This document shows positions 35,504 through 44,078 of a DNA stretch of 55,812 nt, piece by piece. This DNA comes from JANXXV01 sp038230275 (GTDB lineage: Bacteria; Acidobacteriota; Terriglobia; Bryobacterales; Bryobacteraceae), in NCBI GenBank assembly GCA_038230275.1, contig JBBRNO010000028.1, positions 1 to 55,812 of the forward strand, in the 5' to 3' direction. The notes beneath the pieces were generated by a model. The model did not search any database, had not been told where the DNA came from, and saw nothing but the letters and a program-made list of their open reading frames with translations. Positions within the stretch are counted from its first letter, which is position 1. Every line of letters begins with the position of its first letter. Both the position numbers and the translations under genes were made by a program.

Positions 35504-35893
35504 ATGCTAAAAAAACTGCTTCTAGCTTCACTCTTGATGACAATGACTATGACAGCCGAAAATCGAGTATTCGAAATGCGGACCTACACCACTGTGGATG
35601 GCCGCCTGGACGCACTGCTGGCCCGCTTCCGCGATCACACAATCAAGCTATTTGAAAAGCACGGGATGACCAACATCGGATACTGGGTTCCGCAGGATCC
35701 CCCAATCTCCAAGAACACGTTGGTATACGTCCTGGCCTATCCAAGCCGCGACGCAGCCAAGAAGAGCTGGGCCGCCTTCCAGGCCGATCCAGTCTGGATC
35801 AAAGCAAAGACGGAATCGGAAGTAAGCGGCAAAATTGTCGACCACGTAGTCTCGGTCTTCATGGATCCAACCGGCTTCTCTAAGATCAAATAG
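35504..35893 (+). CDS. secreted NIPSNAP-domain protein
   Basis: 129 residues from the ATG at 35504 (GGAC spacing poor, but the signal peptide 'MLKKLLLASLLMTMTMTAEN' decides). The NIPSNAP ferredoxin-like fold shows 'VFEMRTYTTVDGRLDALLARF', 'HGMTNIGYWVP', 'LVYVLAYPSRDAAKKSWAAF' and 'DHVVSVFMDPTGFS'. Function is unknown; homologues may be dimeric alpha-beta barrel proteins. It is 10 bp after the aldolase/dehydrogenase, and its stop abuts the next ATG. Confidence 0.85.
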   Translation: MLKKLLLASLLMTMTMTAENRVFEMRTYTTVDGRLDALLARFRDHTIKLFEKHGMTNIGYWVPQDPPISKNTLVYVLAYPSRDAAKKSWAAFQADPVWIKAKTESEVSGKIVDHVVSVFMDPTGFSKIK

Positions 35894-37549
35894 ATGATCG
35901 TTTGGCTCCTGCTGCTCTTGTCAGTCACGCTCCAAGCCCAGCAACCAAACTCAGCCCCCACACTGGCCATAGTGAACGCCCGCGTCTGGACCGGAAACCC
36001 GGCCCAGCCGTGGGCGGAAGCCATCGCCGTAACAAATCAAACCATAACCTCGGTAGGCTCCAACCAAAAAATCAGTCAGCTCTCTAAAACGCGAACGCGA
36101 GTAGTCGACGCCAAAGGCCAAATGGTCGTCCCCGGCTTCATTGACTCTCACGTTCATTTCCTCGAAGGCGGCTTCAGCTTAGCCAGTGTCCAACTCCGCA
36201 ACGCAAAAACCCGAACAGAATTTGTAGATCGTATCAAGGCCTTCGCCGACACCACCGCTCCCGGTGTATGGATCACCAACGGCGATTGGGACCATCAGAA
36301 CTGGGGCGGGGAATTGCCCACCCGTCAATGGATCGATTCTGTAACCCCAGATAATCCGGTGTGGATTAATCGCCTGGATGGACACATGTGCCTGGCCAAC
36401 ACAAAAGCCTTGCAGGCGGCGAAAGTGTCGAAATCCACGCCGGCGCCGCCAGGTGGCGCCATCGAGCGCGACGCCGCGGGCGAGCCAACGGGGATCTTTA
36501 AAGACAGTGCCATGGCGATCATCGAAAAAGTGGTCCCGCCGCCAACTCCCGAACAAAGCGCCCGCGCACTAGACGCCGCCATGAGTTACGTAGCCGAACG
36601 CGGAGTCACCTCGGTAGTCCACATGGGTAGCTGGGACGATCTGGAAGTCTTCGACCACGCAGACCGCGCCGGCCGGCTGAATATCCGCATCTACGCAGCC
36701 GTTCCACTACGCACCTGGCAGCGGCTGCAACAACGGGTAGCCTCCGCGGGCCGGGGCAACGATTACGTAACAGTCGGCGGGCTGAAAGCCTTCGTCGACG
36801 GCTCTTTAGGCTCGCACACAGCGGCGTTCCTCGAACCATTCACCGACGCTCCCAACGACAGCGGCCTGATGTTGAACAAGCCCGAAGATCTATACGCGTG
36901 GACGTCCGCTGCAACCAAAGCCGGCCTGCAAGTGATGGTGCACGCCATAGGCGACCGCGCCATTCGGACGCAGCTGGATATCTTTGAACGTGTTCAAAAG
37001 GAACAGCACCCCGCCGATCCCCGCTTCCGCATCGAGCACGCGCAGCACATCGCTCCGTCCGATCTCCCGCGCTTCGCCAAGCTGAATGTGATTGCCGGCA
37101 TGCAGCCCTACCACGCAATCGACGATGGACGCTGGGCCGAAAAAGCGATCGGACCCGAACGGATCAAGACCACTTACGCCTTCCGCTCGCTTCTGGACTC
37201 TAAAGCGATAGTAGCTTTCGGCAGCGATTGGAACGTAGCGCCGCCGTCGCCCTTAGAGGGGATATACGCTGCGGTAACCCGCCAGACACTGGACGACAAG
37301 AACCCCGGCGGTTGGGTTCCACAGCAGAAGATTAAGGTGGAAGAAGCGCTCCGTGCGTATACTGTGGACGCTGCTTACGCACAGTTCGCGGAAGCTCGAA
37401 AAGGGACGCTGCAGGCTGGTAAGCTAGCCGATTTCGTCATCTTAGATCGCGACCTTACCACCATCCCGGCACACGAAATTCGTAATGCCAAAATTCGCAT
37501 GACGGTAGTCGGCGGTAGGATCATCGTTGAGGTCACAAACCAACCGTGA
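35894..37549 (+). CDS. secreted amidohydrolase, YtcJ-like
   Basis: 551 residues with a signal peptide ('MIVWLLLLLSVTLQAQQ'). The metal motif is 'GFIDSHVHFLEGG' (H86, H88). Other family marks are 'NGDWDHQNWGGELPTR', 'VHAIGDRAI', 'RIEHAQHI' and 'FGSDWNVAPPSPL'. YtcJ/NfdA-type amidohydrolases cleave N-substituted formamides or related amides; the real substrate is unknown. The start abuts the NIPSNAP stop with no gap, and the stop overlaps the next GTG (GTGA). Confidence 0.9.
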   Translation: MIVWLLLLLSVTLQAQQPNSAPTLAIVNARVWTGNPAQPWAEAIAVTNQTITSVGSNQKISQLSKTRTRVVDAKGQMVVPGFIDSHVHFLEGGFSLASVQLRNAKTRTEFVDRIKAFADTTAPGVWITNGDWDHQNWGGELPTRQWIDSVTPDNPVWINRLDGHMCLANTKALQAAKVSKSTPAPPGGAIERDAAGEPTGIFKDSAMAIIEKVVPPPTPEQSARALDAAMSYVAERGVTSVVHMGSWDDLEVFDHADRAGRLNIRIYAAVPLRTWQRLQQRVASAGRGNDYVTVGGLKAFVDGSLGSHTAAFLEPFTDAPNDSGLMLNKPEDLYAWTSAATKAGLQVMVHAIGDRAIRTQLDIFERVQKEQHPADPRFRIEHAQHIAPSDLPRFAKLNVIAGMQPYHAIDDGRWAEKAIGPERIKTTYAFRSLLDSKAIVAFGSDWNVAPPSPLEGIYAAVTRQTLDDKNPGGWVPQQKIKVEEALRAYTVDAAYAQFAEARKGTLQAGKLADFVILDRDLTTIPAHEIRNAKIRMTVVGGRIIVEVTNQP

Positions 37550-38727
37550 CCCCCGCCCGTCCACGTCTCGACACCGTAGATCTGCTCCGCGGGGTCGCCA
37601 TGGTCCTCATGGCCCTCGATCATTGCCGCGACTGGTTTACCAACGCAACCGTAGATCCGCTTGATCTGGCCCACACCTGGCCGGCACTCTTCTTCACCCG
37701 CTGGATCACGCATTACTGCGCCCCGTCGTTCGTCTTCCTGGCCGGCGCCGGCGCGTATCTCTACGGCTCCCGCGGCCGCACCAAACGAGAGGTGTCCCGT
37801 TTCCTGGTAACACGCGGACTCTGGTTGGTATTCCTGGAATTGACGGTAGTCCGTATGGGTTGGTACTTCAGCCTCGATTACCACTACATAGGCGACGCGC
37901 AAGTCATCTGGGCCATCGGCTGGTGCATGGTCGCGCTCTCGGCACTGGTCTATCTGCCCGCCCGATATGTGGCGGCAATCGGCATCGCCATCATCACGCT
38001 GCACAATACGCTGGATGGCATCGCTGCCAAGACATTTGGCGGCTGGTCTCCTCTCTGGATGTTCATCCACGAAAAGGGCACAATCACTCCGGCTCGGGGC
38101 TACGTTCTCTTTCTCGCCTACCCGGTGTTGTCGTGGATCGGTGTAATGGCTGCCGGCTATGGCTTCGGTGCGCTGCTTACGCTTGAAGCCCGATTACGCC
38201 GCAAACTTTTCCTCACCCTCGGACAGGCCATGGTGGCCGCGTTCCTACTTCTCCGTTTCACTAACCTCTACGGCGACATGGCGAAATGGACCAGCCAGCA
38301 GAGCAGCCTCTTCACGTTCATGTCGTTCCTGAACGGCACCAAGTATCCGCCGTCATTGCTCTACATCTTGATGACTCTGGGTCCAGCCATTTTGTTTCTC
38401 GGTATATGGAAAAATGAGCACGGCGTGCTGGCCCAACCCTTCGTCACCTTCGGCCGCGTTCCGCTCTTCTACTACGTGCTGCACCTGTTTCTGCTGCACG
38501 CCATGGCCGCCGCGTACTCGTACGTGATGTTCGGAACCGCGGCCTGGCTCTTCTCCATCCCGTTCGCGACAGACGCCATCGGGGGACCGCCGCCAAAAGG
38601 CTGGGGCGTGGATCTCCCCATGGTCTACATCTTCTGGATTACCGCGGTGCTGATCCTCTACCCGCTCTGCAAATGGTTCGCGGAGTACAAGCGAACGCAC
38701 AGTCAAACCTGGTTGTCGTATGTCTAA
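37546..38727 (+). CDS. multi-pass membrane protein, DUF1624 / acyltransferase-like
   Basis: 393 residues with a GTG start at 37546. Eight to ten hydrophobic helices are seen. The opening 'RLDTVDLLRGVAMVLMALDHCRDWF' matches the DUF1624 / heparan-alpha-glucosaminide N-acetyltransferase catalytic domain family, which has a conserved His in helix 1 ('LDHCRDW') and an acidic 'DLLRG'. 'FVFLAGAGAYL' is helix 2. It may transfer acyl groups to exported sugars across the inner membrane. It ends tail-to-tail with the esterase gene, overlapping by 4 bp. Confidence 0.8.
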   Translation: MTPARPRLDTVDLLRGVAMVLMALDHCRDWFTNATVDPLDLAHTWPALFFTRWITHYCAPSFVFLAGAGAYLYGSRGRTKREVSRFLVTRGLWLVFLELTVVRMGWYFSLDYHYIGDAQVIWAIGWCMVALSALVYLPARYVAAIGIAIITLHNTLDGIAAKTFGGWSPLWMFIHEKGTITPARGYVLFLAYPVLSWIGVMAAGYGFGALLTLEARLRRKLFLTLGQAMVAAFLLLRFTNLYGDMAKWTSQQSSLFTFMSFLNGTKYPPSLLYILMTLGPAILFLGIWKNEHGVLAQPFVTFGRVPLFYYVLHLFLLHAMAAAYSYVMFGTAAWLFSIPFATDAIGGPPPKGWGVDLPMVYIFWITAVLILYPLCKWFAEYKRTHSQTWLSYV

Positions 38728-39584
38728 CGCAGCAGCCCGCGCACCCGGAACCATTCCGCCAGCCGTCCACTCCAGCTCGACAGCGTCGGGTCCAGCGGCG
38801 CCAGCCCCACGCCGTGTTTGCCCTCTTCGTAGATGTGTATCTCGGCTGGTACATGCGCTCGTCGTAAAGCCAGATAGAACATCACGCTGTTCTCGGCAGG
38901 CACGCCCGTATCGCCGTCGGTATGAAACAGAAACGTAGGCGGCGTCTGCGCAGTAACCTGCTTCTCGTTTGACAGCAGTTCCACCAGCTTCGGGTCGGGG
39001 TTGTCACCCAGCAGGTTCCGCCGCGAGCCGGTGTGCACGAAATCGGTGAAGCTGATCACCGGATAGCTCAGCACCATGAAGTCCGGCCGCGAGCTCATGC
39101 GGTCCACCGCGTCGCTGGCGTTGGCGTCGCCGGCGTCGAAATGCGTACCCGTCGTGGACGCCAAATGCCCGCCGGCCGAGAAGCCCCAGACCCCAATATG
39201 GTCTGGTCTCACGTGGACATCCGCCGCCCGTGCCCGCACCATCCGGATGGCCCGCTGCGCATCCTGTAATTCAATCGGATGATGATAGCGGGGCCCAAGC
39301 CGGTACTTCAGCACGAATGCCGAGATGCCCAGGTTGTTCAACCACTCGGCAATCTGCTTGCCCTCGTGATCCATCGCCAAACTGCCATAGCCGCCGCCCG
39401 GGCAGACGATTACGGCGGTGCCCACGGCCTTCGCCGGATTCGCCAGATACGGCGTAATCGACGGCTTGTCCTTGTCGTCGTCCTCCAGCGCGCCGGGCGC
39501 GCCGTTCGGCCAAAGCAGCTCCGGAGTAGGCTGCGCAAACGCGGCAATCGAGGCCGCAAACAATATCACCACGAAATGTTTCAT
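38724..39584 (-). CDS. secreted alpha/beta hydrolase (esterase/acetylxylan-esterase-like)
   Basis: 286 residues with a signal peptide ('MKHFVVILFAASIAAFAQ'). 'CPGGGYGSLAMDHEG' (61-75) is the oxyanion loop, 'GFSAGG' gives the nucleophile S136, 'HTDGDTGVPAENS' carries the Asp and 'GKHGVGL' the His. It resembles the BD-FAE / Axe-like secreted esterases that remove acetyl or feruloyl groups from plant polysaccharides. Its start overlaps the stop of the LD-carboxypeptidase (4 bp), giving a coupled run with the DUF5703 gene behind it. Confidence 0.87.
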   Translation of the reverse strand: MKHFVVILFAASIAAFAQPTPELLWPNGAPGALEDDDKDKPSITPYLANPAKAVGTAVIVCPGGGYGSLAMDHEGKQIAEWLNNLGISAFVLKYRLGPRYHHPIELQDAQRAIRMVRARAADVHVRPDHIGVWGFSAGGHLASTTGTHFDAGDANASDAVDRMSSRPDFMVLSYPVISFTDFVHTGSRRNLLGDNPDPKLVELLSNEKQVTAQTPPTFLFHTDGDTGVPAENSVMFYLALRRAHVPAEIHIYEEGKHGVGLAPLDPTLSSWSGRLAEWFRVRGLLR

Positions 39585-40597
39585 TGAACGGCGGACTCCT
39601 CAATCGTCAATTCGCCTTTATCGGCGTCCAGCGAAGCCATCACACCCAGCGGCAGCGTCAACTGGTCGTCCGTGTGGCCAATCGTCAATCCCGAAAGCAC
39701 CGGCACCTTCAGCTCTCCCAGAATGTTGTCCACCACTTCTCCCAGCGAAAACGTGGCGTCGAAGGAAGGCTTGTAATCGCTTCGCCGGCAGTCCTCGCAT
39801 TCGCCGAAGATGATGCCCGCCGCGGCCTTCAGCTTACCCGCCAGCCGCAGTTGCGTCAGCATACGATCGATGCTGTAGGGTTGCTCCCCCACGTCTTCAA
39901 TGAACAGGATCTTCCCACGGGTATCGATCTCATAAGGCGTACCCATCAGCGAAGCGATCAACGACAGGTTGCCGCCAATCAACGGACCGCGCGCCTTTCC
40001 CGGCCGTACCGTGCGCAGCGTGTGCGCGGGCCGCAAAGGATCGCTAAGCGGCGGATTGGTGACCGCGCCGATCGGCTTCGCATCAAACATCGCCTTCCGG
40101 AAATGTTCCTGCGTATACCCGGTGAATCTCGACAAAGTGACCGGCCCATGAAATGTCACCAGGCCGGTCTTTTGATGGATGGCCAGATGCATCGCCGTGA
40201 TGTCGCTGAAGCCAAGGAAGATCTTCGGGTTCTTACGAATCAGGTCGTAGTCGATATCGTCCAGCAGTTGCCCCGATCCGTATCCGCCGCGAATGGTGAA
40301 TACCGCCTTGACTTCCGGATCGCGGAACATGTCGTGCAAGTCGGCCACCCGCTGCGCGATGGTGCCACCCACATAGCCGGTCTGTTTGCGCACATTCCGG
40401 CCCATTTTCATGCGCAATCCGAAGTACTCGATGGTCCGCGCAGCGGCGGCGATGCGGTCCGGATCGCTGACGAACGTAGACGGAGTGATCAAACCCACCG
40501 TGTCTCCCGGTTTCAACACCGCGGGCTTCAGCAGCGTCTTTGAGGAGGAAGCTTGCGGAGCCAGCAATGCCGCGGCCATCAGGTTTCGTCGGGTCAT
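39581..40597 (-). CDS. LD-carboxypeptidase (S66 family), Tat-like signal
   Basis: 338 residues. The N terminus 'MTRRNLMAAALLAPQASSS' has a twin-arginine-like signal. The Ser-Glu-His triad is visible: 'FLGFSDITAMH' (S131), 'IIFGECEDCR' (Glu) and 'LTIGHTDDQLTLPLG' (His). 'TIRGGYGSGQLLDDID' is the family loop. It trims D-Ala from murein tetrapeptides during cell-wall recycling, or cleaves microcin-like peptides in the MccF branch. It is coupled to the esterase by a 4-bp overlap. Confidence 0.9.
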   Translation of the reverse strand: MTRRNLMAAALLAPQASSSKTLLKPAVLKPGDTVGLITPSTFVSDPDRIAAAARTIEYFGLRMKMGRNVRKQTGYVGGTIAQRVADLHDMFRDPEVKAVFTIRGGYGSGQLLDDIDYDLIRKNPKIFLGFSDITAMHLAIHQKTGLVTFHGPVTLSRFTGYTQEHFRKAMFDAKPIGAVTNPPLSDPLRPAHTLRTVRPGKARGPLIGGNLSLIASLMGTPYEIDTRGKILFIEDVGEQPYSIDRMLTQLRLAGKLKAAAGIIFGECEDCRRSDYKPSFDATFSLGEVVDNILGELKVPVLSGLTIGHTDDQLTLPLGVMASLDADKGELTIEESAVQ

Positions 40598-40605
40598 TAC
40601 TCAGC

Positions 40606-42759
40606 TTACTCCGGGTTCATTCGGATCACATCCGCGCTGCGCTTCTCCGGCGTCACCGTAAGGCGTTCCAGCTTCCCGGCTTTGAAGACTCCCTCGACGG
40701 TGGTGTTCAGCGGCGCGTGCAGCTTGAACTCCACGTTCCAGTCTTTCGGCCAGGCAGGGAAGAGCACGATCTTGGTCCCGTCCGTCTGCATCAACATCGT
40801 CTGCAATGCCATGGATGCTACGCTGCCGTGATCCTGATCGGGGAACCATTCGAGGAAAGGCCCCCAGAACGCAGGGAAGCGGCTACCCTTGGTGGGCGTC
40901 GCGAAGCTCTCCGCCGTCAGTCTTCTCGCGGTATCCGTCAGACCGAGAAATCCCGCCTGAATGGCGTCCTGCGCCCACCCGCCCGTCCCCTTGAACTTGC
41001 GCGCGTCGAACGTAGAGCGCCCCACTTCGAGGTTGAGTTTGTTGACTCCGTAAAGCCGGTACGGAAACACCGCGTACAACTCCGGGTTTTCGGAATTCTT
41101 GATCTCGCCGAAAACCTGGTCGGCCGGTTGCAACACCGCCTTGCCGTCCACCTGCTTCACCGGCAGGGCGGGAAGCTCCTGTTGCATCCGCTTCGCCCTG
41201 GTGGCCGCGGCCTTGCTCAGCGGCAGCTTCTGAGTGAGCACCTCATTCAGCAGCCAACGGAGTCCGGCAATCTCCGGCAACGGATTCAACGCCTCGTGCC
41301 AGGTGTCCAGCGCTTGCGCCGGATTGAAGCGGATCTTGCCATCCGGCCCTCGTTCGTAGTGCTTGTCGTAGAAGGCGATTACCCCTTCCGCGGCAGGTAC
41401 AACGGCATCGCGCAGAAAGCGCTTGTCTTGCGTGTACTCATGGTAATTCAGCATCATTGAAACCAGTTCGAGCCCATTTGAGAAATCCCTCCGCTTCGCC
41501 CTCCCGGTCTCGTTGGCGCCGGCGCCGAAGAAGTACATCGCCTCCGGAAAGTAAAGGCCCTCGTGATGGAAATCGGCCCGCGTTCGCCGCTCTGCAAGCA
41601 GACGGTTTGCGGTGTACATCTTGAAGAACGGCTCCATCAAATCGAAATCACCCGCAGCCAACATCGGCCAGTAGATCAGCCGCGTTTGCTGGAACCAATA
41701 GGCGCCACCCCGCCGGCGGTAATCGGCGTCGTAGGAATTCTCGCCCTCCTTGGCATCCACAGTGAAGATGGATCCGTTGGCCTTGATGGGCTGCGCACCG
41801 CGGCCCCCGCAAGCATTAACGAAGCGCTGCAGAGCGTATCCCGAGCTGACCGCCTTCTGCTCCTTGCCGCCGCTAACCTGCACCCAACTACGGTTCCAAA
41901 AGTCTTGCCACCACTTCTCATGAGCGGAGCGGCGGTCGCTTAGCTTGACTGCTTCCACACGGCCGATCATCTTCCCCAGTTCCTGAAACCACTGGTCTAT
42001 CGGGTCGGCGGTCATCGTCAGCGCGTAGATGGACACGCCCTGTTGCTTCCGCGGCGTGGTGCTGCGCAGCGTAGTCTGGTTGATCTTGCTGAATCCGTCG
42101 CCCTCCATCGCCGCACCAAAGGTACGGTACAGAAGTGTGGAATCAGGCCACAGAGATCGGGTGTTCCGGTGATACCAGACTACGCGGCTCTCGGCGTCTT
42201 GCTGGATGGCGTCGCCGTCCACGAGAATCGGGTCCTTGCCAGGGCCGATGCCATAGGCGCTCGACATTTCCGGCCCTTCCAGCCGGCGCTGCTGATCGCG
42301 CCATCGCTCGTAGATCACCTCCATTTCGGTGTTCTGCGCAGAATCGCTTTCAAGGCGGATCAGCGGTTGATTCGCGTCCACCCAAACACGCAGCTTCGTC
42401 TTAGCTCCCGGCTTTCCAGCTTCGATAAGAATCTCCCCGGTGCTTAGCTGTAGAGTCTGCCGGAACGGTTGCCCCGCGCTGAAAGGGTTTGGAGTGAAAC
42501 GGACACGGACGCGACCGAGTTTCAACAACCTCGCCGATTCACTCCAGGCGTCGGTCTTGCCGATGTAGAAGAGCAGATCGCCGCCCTCTTCTACCCAAAC
42601 ATTCAGGCCAATGTCGCCGTTTCCAATAGGCATGGATCCGGACGAATCCTTGCTTGGCGAATTCCATACGACGTTGAACTGGTCCACTGCGTTTTGCGCC
42701 GCGGAAGGCAGCGCCAGCGCAACAGCGGCGGCAGCGATATGCAAAGCCCGAAAAGTCAA
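40606..42759 (-). CDS. secreted DUF5703 / GH95-like glycoside hydrolase
   Basis: 717 residues if started at TTG 42759, chosen because AAGGA stands 4 bp upstream and the protein then opens with a signal peptide ('LTFRALHIAAAAVALALPSAAQ'). The frame is open further upstream but without protein character. N-terminal DUF5703-like beta domain (about 25-280; 'VWNSPSKDSSGSMPIGNGDIG', 'IGKTDAWSE'), then an (alpha/alpha)6-barrel (about 300-620; 'CGGRGAQPIKANGSIFTVD', 'RGGAYWFQQTRLIYWP') and a C-terminal beta domain. This order resembles GH95 alpha-L-fucosidases and relatives. The substrate is unknown; plant or bacterial glycans are likely. Confidence 0.82.
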   Translation of the reverse strand: MTFRALHIAAAAVALALPSAAQNAVDQFNVVWNSPSKDSSGSMPIGNGDIGLNVWVEEGGDLLFYIGKTDAWSESARLLKLGRVRVRFTPNPFSAGQPFRQTLQLSTGEILIEAGKPGAKTKLRVWVDANQPLIRLESDSAQNTEMEVIYERWRDQQRRLEGPEMSSAYGIGPGKDPILVDGDAIQQDAESRVVWYHRNTRSLWPDSTLLYRTFGAAMEGDGFSKINQTTLRSTTPRKQQGVSIYALTMTADPIDQWFQELGKMIGRVEAVKLSDRRSAHEKWWQDFWNRSWVQVSGGKEQKAVSSGYALQRFVNACGGRGAQPIKANGSIFTVDAKEGENSYDADYRRRGGAYWFQQTRLIYWPMLAAGDFDLMEPFFKMYTANRLLAERRTRADFHHEGLYFPEAMYFFGAGANETGRAKRRDFSNGLELVSMMLNYHEYTQDKRFLRDAVVPAAEGVIAFYDKHYERGPDGKIRFNPAQALDTWHEALNPLPEIAGLRWLLNEVLTQKLPLSKAAATRAKRMQQELPALPVKQVDGKAVLQPADQVFGEIKNSENPELYAVFPYRLYGVNKLNLEVGRSTFDARKFKGTGGWAQDAIQAGFLGLTDTARRLTAESFATPTKGSRFPAFWGPFLEWFPDQDHGSVASMALQTMLMQTDGTKIVLFPAWPKDWNVEFKLHAPLNTTVEGVFKAGKLERLTVTPEKRSADVIRMNPE

Positions 42760-42825
42760 ATTATCCTTGTGAATAATGATAATATCAGGCGATTCCAGAT
42801 CATTCCAGAACAACAAGGAGCATCC

Positions 42826-43275
42826 ATGCAACAACTCGTCTACACCATGCAGTTCAAGGGGCACGCCGCGCCGTCTGACACTTCACCGGGTGCTATGAAT
42901 GTTTCGGCCAAAGCGGCCAGTTGCAGTATTACGACGGTGTTGAACAAGGGCGGAATCACCGGCGGCTTCGACCCCGCCGCGGTGACCAATGCTGTGTTTG
43001 AGTCCGAGGTGAAACTGGTGACGCCCGGCACGTTTACCGAAAGAGGCACCATCGCATTCGGCGACGCGGGACACCGCCTCGACTTCGTCAGCGTCGGGGA
43101 GGGTTGGATGGGGCAAAGTCCCGATCCGGCGCTCAAACAAGGCACCATTACATGGACCGTAGATGGCGGCCAAGGCCAGTTCGAGGGCGCCGCCGGAACT
43201 ATCATTTCCAACTTCACCGTCAACGAAGCGGGCGAGGTAAACGAGTCTCACATGGGGGTAATCTACCTAAGGTAG
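42826..43275 (+). CDS. small beta-rich protein of unknown function
   Basis: 149 residues from the ATG at 42826, with an excellent AGGAG 7 bp upstream. No signal peptide. 'MQQLVYTMQFKGHAAP', 'GTIAFGDAGHRLDFVSVGEG' and 'GTIISNFTVNEAGEVNESHMGVIYL' suggest alternating beta strands (beta-barrel or jelly-roll). Relatives of this pattern exist among soil bacteria as hypothetical proteins. A strong terminator hairpin follows directly. It diverges from the DUF5703 gene. Confidence 0.75.
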   Translation: MQQLVYTMQFKGHAAPSDTSPGAMNVSAKAASCSITTVLNKGGITGGFDPAAVTNAVFESEVKLVTPGTFTERGTIAFGDAGHRLDFVSVGEGWMGQSPDPALKQGTITWTVDGGQGQFEGAAGTIISNFTVNEAGEVNESHMGVIYLR

Positions 43276-43276
43276 G

Positions 43277-43328
43277 TGGGGGGATTAGGCATGCCCCCAA
43301 ATAGGGGTGGAATCTACCCCCCATTTTT
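43277..43328 (+). terminator. branched intrinsic terminator
   Basis: Outer stem TGGGGGG (43277-43283) with CCCCCCA (43317-43323) is followed by TTTTT (43324-43328). An inner hairpin, CCCC (43295-43298) with GGGG (43304-43307) around AAATA, sits inside. An alternative stem GGGGT/ACCCC uses the same strands. It begins 2 bp after the stop codon of the small beta-rich gene. Confidence 0.75.
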
Positions 43329-43380
43329 GCTACTATTCCTATGGATACGATTCTGACGCTTCCAGTTGGGGGATTTCCTC

Positions 43381-43620
43381 ATGAGCAGGTCGCACATAGG
43401 AAAGGTAGTAGCGTTTGTGATAGTGCTTGCGGGTAGCATGGTGGTGCCGCCGGCCTCTCTTGCGTTCACTTCAAATCGCGTGCCACGCTGGAGTGATGGT
43501 TGCGTACGCAAGCATTCCCAGAAGGATGCAGCCAAAGCCCAACGGAAACGAGAAAAAGCCGCCCTTGCTGATGCGCACGGACGGGAAGTGCCGGTAGCCG
43601 CTCGCGGCTACGGCCGCTAG
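43381..43620 (+). CDS. small secreted basic protein, unknown
   Basis: 79 residues from the ATG at 43381, with GGGGGA about 8 bp upstream. Signal peptide 'MSRSHIGKVVAFVIVLAGSMVVPPASLAF', then a highly charged Lys/Arg/Ala stretch ('KHSQKDAAKAQRKREKAALADA'). The C-terminal codons and stop lie in a hairpin (GTAGCCGC/GCGGCTAC, near 43600), so the true 3' end could lie within a repeat. No family is recognised. Confidence 0.5.
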   Translation: MSRSHIGKVVAFVIVLAGSMVVPPASLAFTSNRVPRWSDGCVRKHSQKDAAKAQRKREKAALADAHGREVPVAARGYGR

Positions 43621-43784
43621 ATTTCAACCGCGTTCGCGGATCATTTTGAGACGTTGTTTCGCCGCAAACAATATCGCAGCTTAATTCTTTCGCTTGACTC
43701 CAATCCAGTAAAGGTTAGAATTAAATTAAGGTATTTTCCAAGGCCACCGAGGCGTGACCTTCTTAGGAAGTGTTAAGGAGAGTT

Positions 43785-44015
43785 ATGTCTGGTCGTGAAT
43801 TGCAGCTGGAACCATCGGGGCACGTGTTGGAAAGCGACATCGCGCGCACCAAGTCCGAATTCGAGCACATCGCCGACACCATCCGGACGCGCTATTCAGA
43901 TGAAGATCACGTAGTGCTGCGGGTGCAACAGGTGCAAGCCGCGATTCAGCGGCTGGAATGGGCCTTGGAGCGGGCACAGGAAACTCCGGGCAGTTGGTTC
44001 AACCGCGCGGAGTAG
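43785..44015 (+). CDS. small acidic helical protein, unknown
   Basis: 76 residues from the ATG at 43785, with AAGGAGAG 3-5 bp upstream deciding the start. Predicted helices with heptads ('RTKSEFEHIADTIRTRY', 'VLRVQQVQAAIQRLEWALERA') suggest a short coiled coil. No signal peptide. It lies 63 bp before the M16 protease pair and may be co-transcribed. Function not recognised. Confidence 0.6.
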   Translation: MSGRELQLEPSGHVLESDIARTKSEFEHIADTIRTRYSDEDHVVLRVQQVQAAIQRLEWALERAQETPGSWFNRAE

Positions 44016-44078
44016 GTACAAATACTTCCCTCGCACGTCTTCAGTTACAATAGCGTCGGTCCTTTCCGGAGAAGATCA

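Noticed and set aside
39584..40543. Long plus-strand frame opposite the LD-carboxypeptidase
   Set aside because: Antisense shadow; the minus-strand product has a full catalytic triad and signal peptide.
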